This document shows, piece after piece, positions 30,621-42,989 of a stretch of DNA of 64,000 nucleotides. The translations under genes and the position numbers were made by a program. The notes beneath the pieces were generated by a model that was not told the DNA's origin, searched no databases, and worked only from the letters and a program-made list of their open reading frames with translations. Source of the DNA: Symbiodinium natans (lineage: Eukaryota > Sar > Dinophyceae > Suessiales > Symbiodiniaceae); NCBI GenBank assembly GCA_905221605.1, contig CAJNDS010000180.1, positions 747,001-811,000 of the forward strand. The letters are read 5' to 3'. Position 1 is the stretch's first letter; each line of letters begins with the position of its first letter.

Positions 30621-31879
30621 TCACTTGTCAAATGGGAGGTGCGGTCATAGGGAGTTTGCTGGCCTTTTTCGTCTGTGTCAGAGCTTGGGGATGCTGGAGC
30701 CCACTGGCAACTGGCCTGCCTCGTCCTTCTGCGACTTGCGCCGTCGGACTTTTCGCACCTGCTACAAGAAAAACTGGAGTCGGGACCAAAGAAAAAGGGT
30801 ATTTGCTGGAGGGTTGAAGCCCCACTCAGTCACACGGCTATGCTTCATCCTGGTTTCGGCAACGTACTTTCGAAGACTTGACTCAAAATCGTGGCATTTG
30901 TCGGGGTCTCCTTCTTGGGCAGATCCGCTCGGACTGCAAGTCACTCCTCCTGCCTTCCTTCGCTTCTCCGGCTGGTCGGAACCTTTCAGATAAGAAGCCC
31001 GACACAAACAACGGCAAAATCTGAAAATGATGCCGTTAAACTTGGTCGACTACGACCACACATGTCATTATAATGATTGCAAAATGGATTCAGCACCAGG
31101 ACTGCCAAATTGCGTTGGCATGCTTCAGCCGCTTTCACAATTCCGGCGGAAGTCCTGCAGGAGACCGCCGCGCGCGCCCTCAGCTGGCAGTGACTGGCAG
31201 ACTGACTGACTGGGGTTTGAGTTTGAAAAACTGACAAAAATATAGTTCTTCACCACTCAAGAACAGATCCATCGCATCGGGCTCACTTGCCATGTGGCGC
31301 TAGGTAGGGCATGCTGAGCTGGCTCGGTGCGAATGACACTTGAGATCATCCCAAGGCATCAGCTCTTTCGACTGCCGCTCGCAGATCTCCGGCCTCCCAC
31401 CTCAACATAGGTCGTCATTCTGAAACAAAGGTTCCATGTCTCCAGTGTGGTATGCATTTCAACACTCCTTGAAAAGGGCAGCAAGCTGACATTTAGCACA
31501 TCATTCTCACCCACCACGTTCTTTTACACAAGGGACTCGACTGCTGCCCTTGCTTCCATGCCTCCTACCACGTTCTGCATCGTCAGACTTCCCGGTTGCA
31601 CACAGCCGGCGTGGAAAGCAGCCCAGAATCTTGCTGCGCATTGTCGAACAAGTGCTTCGTTAAGTAGTAGTCAGTTGTGTGTCGGGAGCGGGGGCACTTG
31701 CCCCACTGGGTTTGCGTGCCCCAGTTCCCCCACTACTTGCACAAGCCCCGGGCACAAATTCTGACATTGTGGCAGAGGCTTCGGGGCCCAGAGTTTGGAG
31801 AGGTAGGGTAACGTTGAAGCAGAAGGGTGGGGATGGGTGGGGGCGGTTGGGAATGGGGAAAGAAGGGCAAGCAGGGCAG

Positions 31880-32900
31880 GGTGCGGAGGGGGTTGCGGGC
31901 AGACAGCGTTAAGACCAGTCCCTTTCCGGCCACAATCGATGGAATGCCATGAACATCTTCCTGCTCAGGCCGTGCCTGTGGCTCGGCATCGCTTTGATCC
32001 TCCATATCCTTGGGGTTGGCACTTGCCAAAAAACTCATCAAGGCCAAGCATGATGAATGAATGTATCCATGAAGGACTCCGTCGAGCTCTACTTCTCTAC
32101 TACTTGTCTATTTGCCCTTCCGTCGCCTCCTCATCTTCCTCCGGTTCCTGCTCATCTCGTGGGCCTTCTGAGCCGCCACTACCTTGGCTGTGGCGAGGCA
32201 TCGACGCCACACGAGCCCTGACGCTGCGAATGAATCTATGACCCTGAGACCCTACTAGGTCGCGTGTACATAGTTTGCCTGGTGGTTTCGGGCTGCCAGG
32301 CTTACTTGTGGATGCTGGAATCATCGTTGCTTACGAGCGTTTAGGCTTCCACCACGGGAACAACATACAACAAATGGTGCGTTTGGAGGCATGAGGGCCT
32401 GAACAAACTGTAATTTACGATGTTTTCTACTTCTACGGACAACAAAAAGCTTGGGAGTCAAGATAGTAGTTTGGGCCGAACGTTGGTTCCGGAACTTTTT
32501 TATCAGCAAATTGGCCCCCCAAAGCTGCCATCATGTAGCGTCCTCCGGAAGGTTCACCAGCCAGAGAAGCACGTGAACGTACACTAGCAGGGTCTATTTG
32601 TGCCAAAAACTGTCGATACTGTGTACCGGCCACCACGCATTTGGGCACCTTGCGCTGTCGGATCTTTCTAGCACACTCATTTTGGCACGACTGATGTGGA
32701 AGGTTCTCGCTTGACCATTGCAGGCACCATGCGAGCATCATGGGCAGTACATTCAGCGGAGACACTAGCAATCGAAACAGCTGCCCAAGACATGATGTTG
32801 CTTTGCACGAAGTCCAAGTGTCGGAATCAAAACCCCCCCCTCCGCCCTTTCCCCCCCCAACCACCTTCCTCGGAAAGTTTTCACCGAAAAACACGTGCAA
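31880..32900 (-). other. Exon-like pieces of an unknown minus-strand gene
   Basis: Frames at 32,690-32,450 (YRQFLAQIDPASVRSRASL, later YMMAALGGQFADKKVPEPT), 32,240-32,100 (RFIRSVRARVASMPRHSQG and an acidic tail, DEQEPEEDEEATEGQIDK) and 32,047-31,900 (SFLASANPKDMEDQSDAEP) have ordered, low-stop coding character. Order and splice sites are not established and no family is recognised. Confidence 0.35.
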
Positions 32901-32999
32901 CAAACCGAGGTGTCAGAATCAACCTCGTCCCTGCAAAGCCAAAACATCTCAGCTACCGAGTGGAAACCCTCTGAAATTGCCAAAAAACACCAGGCAAAC

Positions 33000-34467
33000 T
33001 ATGTACACGCCTCCCTACTATACCCTAATGAACTGTTCACCACGAAGTGCTACCGCGTGACTTCTCCCGCTTCCTGGTTGAAAGCGCTCAGCTGACCTGG
33101 CTTAGCAAACCAATGGTCGCGTGGAGTGACTTCCATGCACTGCACAGGTATTCATGCACTCCTTCAAAACGGCTGATGGCTCCGGCTTTTAATGAAAGTC
33201 GTTGCGTCCGACACAAGTCGGATCTCCTTCGTGAAAACTCGTGCGCTGCCTCAGCTGGCTTCTACAATGGCTCCCACCAGCCTCCAGACTTGTCGGTCTT
33301 GGCATTGCTGGGAATTGCTGGGAATGTGGGTCGTCACTGCTCGGTTTCGCCCAGTCAGGACTCTAGGAGACGTAGTTTGGGACAAGTGCTTCTTGCACTA
33401 GTCGTTGTGGACTCCCACGTCTCTCTGCGTCCACCGGTGTTGGTCTCGCGACTATACCTCAGAAACCACCTGCGACGTGTTCATTGACTATGTCCACTCA
33501 GGCAGTGGACCCTACATCTACCTTCCCTCCCTCTGTCTTCTCCATTCGTGACAGCATTCCGTAGGAGAAGAGTTCAGAAGGGTGCTCACTCTTGGCAAAC
33601 GTGTCCGGGCCACTGGCTCCTGCTGCGCTCGCATGCAGGGCCTCAGGCCAGAGGGCCCATCTGTTGCTTCTGATAGAGACAGACAAAGCTGCCTGAAACC
33701 AATGCACGCGATCTGGGCAGAGATGTTGAGACATGTTTACGCATGATCCAACATGTCAACATACAGTTAAATACCGCACAGTGGCGTACCGTAAGAGTAG
33801 CAGAGTAATTAACATGGCCTTTGCTCTTAGGCTTTCGGCTGTGAGGCGAGGAGTCGACCTGGCAACCAGGTGACTGGGAGACCGGTGCGGACACTGTTTG
33901 CCACCGATCTTCGATTGCTTTCTTTACTGCACCTCCACTCGCCTTGCACTCCGCGGACGGAGCACAGCCTCTCAAAGGCGGAGTCAGGTTATCGACATGT
34001 TTTAGCCACATGCGGGTCGGTAAGGGAAACGGAATGGAGCGGCCTGTCTCCGCTTTGGCATGGACAGAGCTCCGTCTACAGGCTCGCAGTATGCGCGAAG
34101 AGGCTCTGCCCTTCTTGGTGCTAGTGCTGCTTGCAAATGCTTGCAATGAGCCTGGTCTGCGGTGTGTGCTAGTGATAGTGACTAGTGGCGGCTGCCAAGC
34201 AGGGGCTACTTTTCGTCTTTTCCTTTTACGTCCGTTTTTGTTTTCGATGCCAATGTAAGTGACGAATGCGACAACCACCAAAACAATACGACTGTATGCT
34301 ACAATACAGCATTCATGGCTCGGAAATCCCGAAAATTGCTCAGGATCCATGACTTGGGCCGAGAAAGCTTTTTTTTCTCTCCCATCCAAGTGCAAAGGTC
34401 TAGGCACATGGGCGGATTCTCTTCAGCCGCTTGCGACCCATCACCCAACACAGACACAAACAGCTAG

Positions 34468-34501
<34 letters not shown>

Positions 34502-34925
34502 AGACACACACACACACACCCACACCCACACACAGAGGTACGAGGGACAAACCCTTCGTTGCAAGCAACTTCGACCGGAATGGCAAGTCCGGACCCTGGC
34601 CCTCTGCAATTTAAACAGCACTTTGTGTTCCACTTGAGACTGAAGAAACAGCGTCCAACATCCCAAACGGTTAAGTACAAAGCCGTCGCTTCTCTGGAGC
34701 CCTAAACTTTTCCTCCTGCCGAAGAAAGCATCACGGTCTCAAGCGCAAAACCCATTCCCTGTGCAAGCCTGGATGGGTCTTGTGCGATATGCCCTAGCCG
34801 ACTCTAGCCGCTCTAGCCTAGCCAACTTCTTGCCCTCGCAAGTCAAAGAAGCCTGTAACAAGCCCTTCGGGCCCTTCTTCTTCTGCAGCTGCTGAGGGAC
34901 TTCCTGGCTGCTGAACTAGCCCGCA
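33000..34925. other. No gene recognised; tetranucleotide and dinucleotide repeat near the end
   Basis: The long minus-strand frame at 33,643-34,407 lacks an ATG start and any motif. An ACAG run followed by an AC run lies at 34,466-34,536. Nothing else is supported. Confidence 0.4.
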
Positions 34926-34927
34926 TT

Positions 34928-35209
34928 ATGCCGCTTCATCTCTCATGGCGGTCCCTGCAGCGCGGGGGACCCAGTATGGCCTGGTGCATCTGCTATGAGA
35001 TTCTCCGACTGAACCCAACATTGCAGCAAACGACTTTGAGGAAGGCTTACGCAAAAGCGTTCAAAAGCGAGCAGGCGCGCCCTTGCTCAGCAAATTGCGA
35101 CATCAGCTCGAACACCTGCACTAGCTGCTGCCCGAGACTTTTGAAAACAAGAAAAGCCGAGAACACTAGGTGGCACATGTTGCAAGAAGAGATCCGTCTG
35201 GGGTACTGA
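34928..35209 (+). pseudogene. Possible J-domain (DnaJ) remnant
   Basis: CYEILRLNPTLQQTTLRKAY fits helix I and the start of helix II of a J domain (Y-E-I-L, then a conserved R-K-A-Y-x-K). The essential HPD tripeptide that should follow is absent, and the frame then becomes Cys-rich without pattern. If real it is a broken copy, and it is on the strand opposite to the other host genes. A chance match cannot be excluded. Confidence 0.25.
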
Positions 35210-36239
35210 TAGATAGCACGCCATCAACGCGCACACTCAACTTTGTAGATTAGGTTTGGTCATACACTGGTCCTACACTGGTCCTACAATGTCCTACAGG
35301 TGCTTCACTTGTGCGGGGAGCACTCGAAGCCTGGCTGTCCAGGAGGCCGCTGAGCCAGTTGGAGTGCCACTGCATCAAGGTCTTTACCTTGGAACGTCAA
35401 GAACGTGGCACAGAAAATGGCGGAAACAGTAGTTAAACTTTTCAACAATGGAGCCCACGCAGTGTCGACATGTGCCGCCTTGCGGGATCAAAGCAAAGGG
35501 GAAAAGCGGCTCCGAGCCCAGAGCCAGATCGTGCTTTGCGTAGCGGGCGTCGGTGCTCGTCTGGATATCAGAACTCCGAGGTTTTGGCTTTTGAGTCAGG
35601 CCAAGGAACTACTGGTTGCTAGCAGGGCGCTTGGAGGTTCGCCATGCCCTTACCAACCGCAAAGCAGTGGAGCCCCCATCCAGTTCACACGCATCCCTAC
35701 GGCATGCAGGACCCATTCGAAACCTTGAAGTTCCTGATATGTTCAGACTTCGAAAGCGCCTCCGACTGGAAGTTCAACCTCGGCCGAGTCTCATGCTAAA
35801 CTTCAAGCTTGCCCAGCACCATCTGGAAGTGGAATCTTGAGCACCGAAACACCGTGCGCCAAGATCTGCAGCATGCATCAGCACGGTGGAGCACACTGTC
35901 AGCATGCTACAACCACTCGAGCTGTCTAAGTCGCGGGACAGGAGCTCCTGAACTTCCTGAGGGCTGTGTCAATTCCCGTCTTTGTCCCAGGTTCGGTGAT
36001 ACTCGAAGATGGAAGCTTGCACGATGTCTGGGTGAGCGACTGGGCAGAGCAATGCTTAGGGAAGAGCTTTTGAGGGGTGGTTTGGTTTCAGGGCTGAACC
36101 TGGCATGCCCTGCCCTCTCCTGAGACTGCAGGGCTTGCTGCGCAGCAGAACGAGACCTGCAGAAAAAAGCGCCATGAAACACAAAATGGAGGGGGGGGGG
36201 GTGAAATGGGGTGAAGGGGGGGGGAGAAGGGGGGAGGGG

Positions 36240-36283
36240 TTTAGGGAGTTTAGGGGAGTTTAGGGAGTTTAGGGAGTTTAGGG
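36240..36283. repeat. Interstitial TTTAGGG-type repeat with AG spacers
   Basis: Five copies of TTTAGGG are separated by AG or GAG and end TTTAGGGTTCGG. They follow a G-rich run (36,190-36,238) containing several homopolymers of 6-10 G. This is a degenerate telomere-like array. Confidence 0.65.
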
Positions 36284-36299
36284 TTCGGTTTCTTTATTT

Positions 36300-39200
36300 T
36301 TTGCATCCACGCGAAGTGGCGAGGCCCCGGCCTCGCCAAGACAGCAAGCAGGCGCCAGGTGTGAGGACGCCTCGGAAGAGGATTTGAACTCATTGCCCAA
36401 AACAGGAGAACTGCTGTGTGGGAACTGCTTTGTCAGGACCTGCTGTAGGAAGATTGTTACAAGTAAGGGCCTCGCACATCTGGGAATGGCTTGACGGACA
36501 GGTTCTTCACGACCTCAGACCCCCCTCCCTTTGCAGGCCATGGCGGCCATGGCGGCCATGGACTCTCGCGCCCCCGGCGGCTGGAGTCACCTGCTGCTCT
36601 GCAATAGCCCAGACCTCGCGCGGCCCATCCTGCAGAAAGCAAAGATGCTGGCACCTCTCACAAGTCACCGAGACTAGTTCAAGTTTCATGCTGCAAGTGC
36701 AGCTACAGGCTACAGGCCGTAGGTGCGGAATCTGGAGCCTTTTGACTTCAAGCTGCAAAGATGCAAGAGAAATGAGCCCGGCAGGTTTCCGGCAGAGCTA
36801 CCCCATGACCAAGGTCTAATGGGGGAACTTGCTGGCCGATGGCCAGGGCTCTCACCATGTCAAAACTACGTATAACAATTTTTGCCGTGGTCTTCTGGCA
36901 GTTTTCCGCGTCGATTAGTGAAGGGCGCAGGGAGTCTCAGAGCATCTTACGACTCAAGAACCAGCAGAGGGCCACTGCAAATCTCCAGTGAAACGCTATG
37001 AAACGCTAGTCTCAAGCAATCTGTACGCGAAGCTCAGCCCAGGCATGGCTCAGTATTCGAGTGCCCATCCCTCGCGGGCTTCGCATAATGCTGCAATGAT
37101 ACCGCTGAAGAAAAATCATTGGTGATGGTGATCGTTGGCTCTTGTCCAGGCCTTGAAACAAAGTCTCACAGCCGCCTTTGTCCTACCATGTGATGCACAC
37201 CTGCCTTGCTCAAGGTGTAGACAAGCACCACCAAGACCATGCCGGCTGCCAGCCATGGGCCGACTTCCCAATCCAAGCGAGCTTCACCTTGGCCAAAGGG
37301 GCTCAGAATTGGCTTAGAAATTCCATGTGAATGCAAATGTGCCTCTTATGCAGCGCTTATGCATGATGCGGCTGCGCAACGGTTCTTGACCACCTTGGAG
37401 CGCCCGGTGATCTCTTTGAGCCGATGGAAATAAGCCACCTCAGTCGCATTAGCCGGTCTTAGCCAGTGCCTCGGCTTGGACCTGCAACCTGCTTCAGATT
37501 CACAATCTTGCCACGACGCGAGGATCCACACATAGTAGGCGGCAGTCAGGGCCTTGGTGTTGGGGTATTTTTTCGTGGGGCACGATGAAAGCCCCCCCCC
37601 CCCCCCCCCAAGTTGCTTGAAGCGTGATTGCAGTGTTGCTGAAATTGTAACTGTCGGCCCTAACTGCAACCATGACCGTGAACTTTTCCTACTTGCGGCT
37701 CCTAATATTGCATAACGAAGCAGGAAGAAGCTTCCAATTCGGCAGGTTCTGCCATACTGATGGAGCCCTTGTTATTCATATTCTGGTTGTGTTTGCGCAC
37801 TTCAAGATTCTTCATGAGGCTGGGCTTCCGCTTCGGTTGGGCTTCTGGCCTTCAACTTCTCAGCCTACGGACACGTGCGCCACTGGAGCTTGTGTTTTAT
37901 GCGCAGGAAACGGCAACCTCTCTATTGCCAATCCTCTTGACAAGGACTGAAGAACAGCTGAGGTGCCGAAAGCGCCAGCCCAAAGATCTGCAGCAGGTGC
38001 CGTAAGAGGGATCCAAAAGCAAACTAGACAGCGCTGTGTCAGAGGCCCGAACCAGTAACAGGTACAGGGGCATCAAAGGAGGGCCGAGAAAAACACAGCA
38101 CGGCAGTGCATGATAATTACCGCATGCACCACGATCCCTCCTGCGTGCCCACTTTGTGGTGTCTGGCCTTGATGTCCTTGCTGTGATGGTTGATGGTGAC
38201 AACCGCCACCGCAGCGACGTACCTTCATACCACGCTGACTGTGACTAGCTTGCCTATCTCTGGCAGCAGGGTAAGACTTTGCCAAAGCAAGAAACACTAA
38301 CGTGCCATTCTATTCAAGATGAGATTTCCACTACCGCTTTTCAAGAGAAACTCTACCACTTCTCAGCGCGGTCAAGGGCTAAGCATAATTAAGCCATGCT
38401 GCATGCCTTTCTCCGCATAGTGAAGTAAGGTCCGCTCGTTTGCGAAGACGGCCTTCGGATCCAAATTTTCCATGTCCTCCGACAGTCCAAGAAGATTCAC
38501 AGCCCATGAATTAGCTTGAGGGTCCAGCAACAGCCCCCGTTGCGTGGGCTTCCTGAAGGTAGCATGAAACTTTCTTCATGCCATGTGTGCCCGGGACACC
38601 CGGACTGTGTGCACGAGTGCTGCTCTTGTGTGTGTGTGTGTAACATATGATTCGGAACCTTTGCCAAAATTTTCCACTGCCGGGGGGGGTCACCCATGCC
38701 AGTGGATGGTGACACAACGAAGAGGTCAACTGGGCGATGTCTGATCAACTCGACGTACCTGCGAATTTTAGTCTGAGTCAGCTGTGTTGTGAACAATTTG
38801 CGCTGACAGGGAGTTGCTTGACAGGCACGTGTTACGTCAACTGGCATCGAATCATCTACGTGTTTGTGCCCTGCCACCACTGTAGCGAAGCTTCCTGTCA
38901 GTGCATGTACAAAACACCCAGTCTCGGCGCATACCACCGTGGTTTTGCTTCGAAGAGTGCCGGTAACACACATGCCACTCGAAACCTGGCCTTCTCTTCG
39001 GGGTGCTGAGTTCCAGCATTGTGAGAAACTTTGGTAACAGTAACACGCACGGTCCTTCAGGAAATGGCCCTCGCCCTGAGGAGCGACCACCTTCTCCACA
39101 ACTGGAACCTGAGACTGAGAAGCCATGAGAAGCTCATGAGAAGCTCATGAGAAGCCCTGACATGAAGCTCGAAGACGGCAATAAAGACTGAGCCACATTC

Positions 39201-42200
39201 AGGTCCTGCTCCGTGAAGGAGGACCCCTTGCTCATCTGGATTCGTTCTTTCGCGCCTCAACTTAAGGTGCTTTGCACCCTAACCTCCGAAGTTAACGCTT
39301 TGAGGGCCATACTTTCCTGTGTGCCCATAACGTCACATCACAATCTCCCAAACACAGAGTAAACACCTCAGCAAAACAGTGGCCCGGGACCAAGTACATC
39401 TCCGCATGGATGTCCCGAATGTTAACGCACCAGGCAACAGAACCCTGCAGGCCTATAGTAACAGACCCTTGCAAAGCCATGTCAAAGATGCAAGACCCTG
39501 GAGCCGGACTACAAAATCCTGTACGGTTTGCCACCGAGGCGGCTCAGTTTCTGCCGGCGCTTCAAGCTGGCTTGAGCATCTTCCTTCAGTGAGCTGCGGT
39601 AGCTGTTCGTAATCGTTTTTTGGGGGCAACTTGGGATGGGACGGAAAGGGCATTTACAGGAGGAGGGCTTGAGTCTACTCGGGGTCCCCTGGGCTCAATG
39701 GGAGATATTCAAGATTTGGGACGTAGTCGGCGCTCCTTCTTGTTCTGCCATTCCTGAAAGTCTTTGTGCCAGTGCGGCAGGATCGGCACCCGCTGCGGAT
39801 GAAGGAAGGCCATGGCATGCCTCAGGCAGCCACTTGCGTTGCTGATGCCAATAAACAATAGGCTTGTTCCACATGGCCATTTGCATCAAGAGAGCTGAAA
39901 CTTGGAGAACTTGTGAACTTGGATCGCCTGGCCGATGCATGTGCTTGTTTGCACGACAGACTTTTGAGACCACAAGACAAAATCAATCACGCCAAATACA
40001 GCTGGCTTACGCCGCTTACGCCGGGTTGCTTGGTCTTTGTTACCTGCCTGTGTGACTGCAGCTACTCGTTGCCCACGAGAGCAGCTACAATTTACGACGA
40101 ATGATGACGAATGGGCCTAGTGACCTAGTGGCGCTAGAACGCCCCTTTTGTCAAAGAATGCTAGGGTAAGCATGGTACTGTAAGGACCTTGACATCCTAA
40201 GGACGGGCCCGAACCCGAGGCCAACACTCTCGTCTGTTGATGCTGCAACCATTATTATTATGATTATGATGATGATTATTATTATTATGACGTTAAATTT
40301 GTGCTCAGACTGCTACTATCAGCCACTTTATGTTACACGGAAGCATACTTACAAACATGACAGATGTTCGCCGATGTCGTTCAATGTCTGCCGAAGCCAG
40401 AGCGGGGCTTCAGAAACGTCCTGCAGCTTGATCTCGAGGATAGCATACCTCAGTTTCCCAGTGTCAGTGTGAAATGAGGGGCAATGACGCTGATGGACCT
40501 CCAGAAGTCTTTGGCAGCCACAGTGCCTTCCTTCCTTGATCTAATCTGACCAGCGGGTGCAACACATGTCTCCGTCAGAAGAGCAATACGGACCTGCTGC
40601 CGATTGATTGGAGAATTCACCCCTCCAATATCTAATCCCGACTGCGGCAGCAGCTTTTTGCAAACCCCGTGCTATCCGCAGTCTCGCTGCTCGCTAAGAA
40701 GCGGACTTAAAGGAAGCCTTTTGAAGATGTTGCGCTTCAGGACAGCACAGGGGAAGAGGGACGTGGAAAACCGAACCTAAAATTCCCATTTCACCGTAGT
40801 AGCCGTAGTAGTGGAAGTATGGGTGGGTTGGAACGGGTAGTTAGGTGATGCTAAGTCTCTTGACTCGACAGGATGCGCACCATGCCCAAACACATCAGTC
40901 GAGCATTCTGCAAAGCTGCATCCCAAATTCAAGGCCGCTTGCTACAATGGCTTGGCGACTAAGGGCAGGGGCAGATGGAACACTCGTGCCCTTTGCTAAG
41001 TGCACATTCTTCCCAACATGGGACGTGCAAGTGCCCGAGCTGCTCCTAGTTCAACTTTGCAGGCTACAATGCAAGTCTGGAAACGGGAAGCGGTAGACGT
41101 CGTCCCGCTGCAAGCTGTCCGACGCGACATGGCCTTAGCAATCCCTGTCGCAACTAGACATGACGTTGTGCAAGAGGTTGTATGCGCCATGCGTGATGCG
41201 AGCGAGATGCACCAGGGCTTGTTTTGGTGACCGCCTGCCATGTACTCCTGGGCTGTCAGGCAGCGTGCACACACAAGGCAAACGTGCAGCACTGCAGCAC
41301 AGGCACATTGAGGAGAGACATCTGCGTGTCAAGAGAGATGCGGACTTTGTTGTCAGTTGCCAGCCTTGGCCAAAGACAAACTTCGTGCCGCACTCTAGAA
41401 ATATCGACATCCGGCTGATTGCTGGCGTTTTGCTGAAAAGCGCATCTGTAGTATGATGTGCGAATGATGGGCTGCAGCTTCCTTGGGTGGAATGGCAAGC
41501 TGTGAGCAAGGAGAGTTGTCTGATCATCTCGTTCGGCATACAAATCATACAAAGCAAAACATGTTGGTTGGGTCTTCGCAGTGGGATGGCAGCCAGGAGT
41601 CTTTTCTTGGATGAGATAGTTCACCTGTGGACATGCAGCTAGTTATGCTACCTGGTCGAAAGCTTGAGATCGCTTGCGACTCCTGCCTCCACTGCGATGG
41701 CCTTCATGTTCTTCCGGGCCTTCTCGGAGTACATGCCCTGCTCCGCCAGCCTCGGATGCTCAGAGCGCACATGGATGTACCTTTACAACCCATTAGCCAC
41801 CTTGCTGCGATCACACGCGTGACTTGCGTGCCCCATCGTCAGGGAGACTGCAGAGCATAAGGCATGAACTCTGCCATCTGTCTGGGCTCAACAATTACCA
41901 TTGACAGACTCCAAGGTGCTGCTTGAAATACCCGTCAATGTCAAACTTGCCCTTCATGAAGTTAAAGATATCCTGTGCTAGTCACCGAGCATGACAGTGC
42001 ATTTCGCCATGCGAGTGCTCACAGCTCCGCATGAATGGAGAATGTGCTCGGTTGTGTGCCTCCTGAGGAATCACACATCGCTCTTTCGCCGACTTCTTAC
42101 CACCCCAGCCCTCGTGGTGGATCTTTCGTTCCACGTAGATCTCTTTGTCGGGTTCCTGGTTGTTCCTTGCATGAGCTTCGCTGACATGGTGCGTGCTGGG

Positions 42201-42980
42201 CGACCAACGTTGCCTTCACCATCCTTCCCCTCTTCATCCCATAAAACGCATCCACAAGCAGAACCCTTGCTGCCTTCAGGATTTGCGAGTTGTACCCTGG
42301 GTTGAGAAGGGATCGAAAAGGATGGCTATTCAGGCACGTCTGATGTCTAACTTCTAGGACAAGAAGTGCTGAGTGCGTGCACGGTCTCTCTCCGTACCAG
42401 CGGAACCTGCCGAAGCAATGCACGCATCAGAGGTTCACCCGTTCAGGAACTGCTTCGACTTCCACTTTCCCGCTTCTTCATGAGTGTCTGCCGCTCGGCT
42501 TCTTTGGTCATAATTAAAATTGCGATGGGTCTTACTATTTACGAGCCACATGCTTACAGAATCCTGTCATAAAGAGCAAGTGCTGGTAAGTGCGTTGCGT
42601 GTTGCTGATTACGTGGCTGGCCGAGCAACCAAAAACACCGTGTGCATTGTTGCTTTTCAGCACGCGGCAGAGCTGGGGTGCTTGGCAAAGCTCCGTGCAG
42701 TGGTGCGCTGGCGGCTTTCTTTGCAGAGAGCGACTGACCGAGCAGAAGAACAAGTGGAACATTGGCCGAAGCAGCGGCAAATCTGAGTCTAGCCACCTGT
42801 GACGCATGTTGACGTGATAGTATTGAATTTGAGCATGGGCATCACCTTCGAAACCAATCAATTGAGCATTTGCCCGATGAAGATGGCTTACTGGCTTCTT
42901 GGGTTTGGGTCTCTCGTAATATGCGAGTCAACAACCTGCAGCAAAGTACGATCAACCCCCAAGAACACACAAATGTGAAC
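36300..42980. other. Long region without an assignable gene
   Basis: Only scattered short frames occur. Repeat features are GGCCATGGC x3 (36,536-36,562), a C19 run near 37,592-37,610, GT repeats near 38,625-38,641, three ATGAGAAGCTC-like copies (39,124-39,157) and an ATT/ATG-rich run at 40,252-40,291. A plus-strand frame at 37,760-38,005 (FFMRLGFRFGWASGLQLL) and a minus-strand frame at 39,120-38,497 show no motif. Confidence 0.4.
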
Positions 42981-42989
42981 TGTCATTAA

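Noticed and set aside
33643..34407. 254-codon minus-strand frame
   Set aside because: It has no ATG at the start, no motif and low-order composition. It is probably a chance frame in GC-balanced DNA.
36300..36420. tRNA-like sequence around GATTTGAACTC
   Set aside because: No acceptor stem or D arm could be paired with it.
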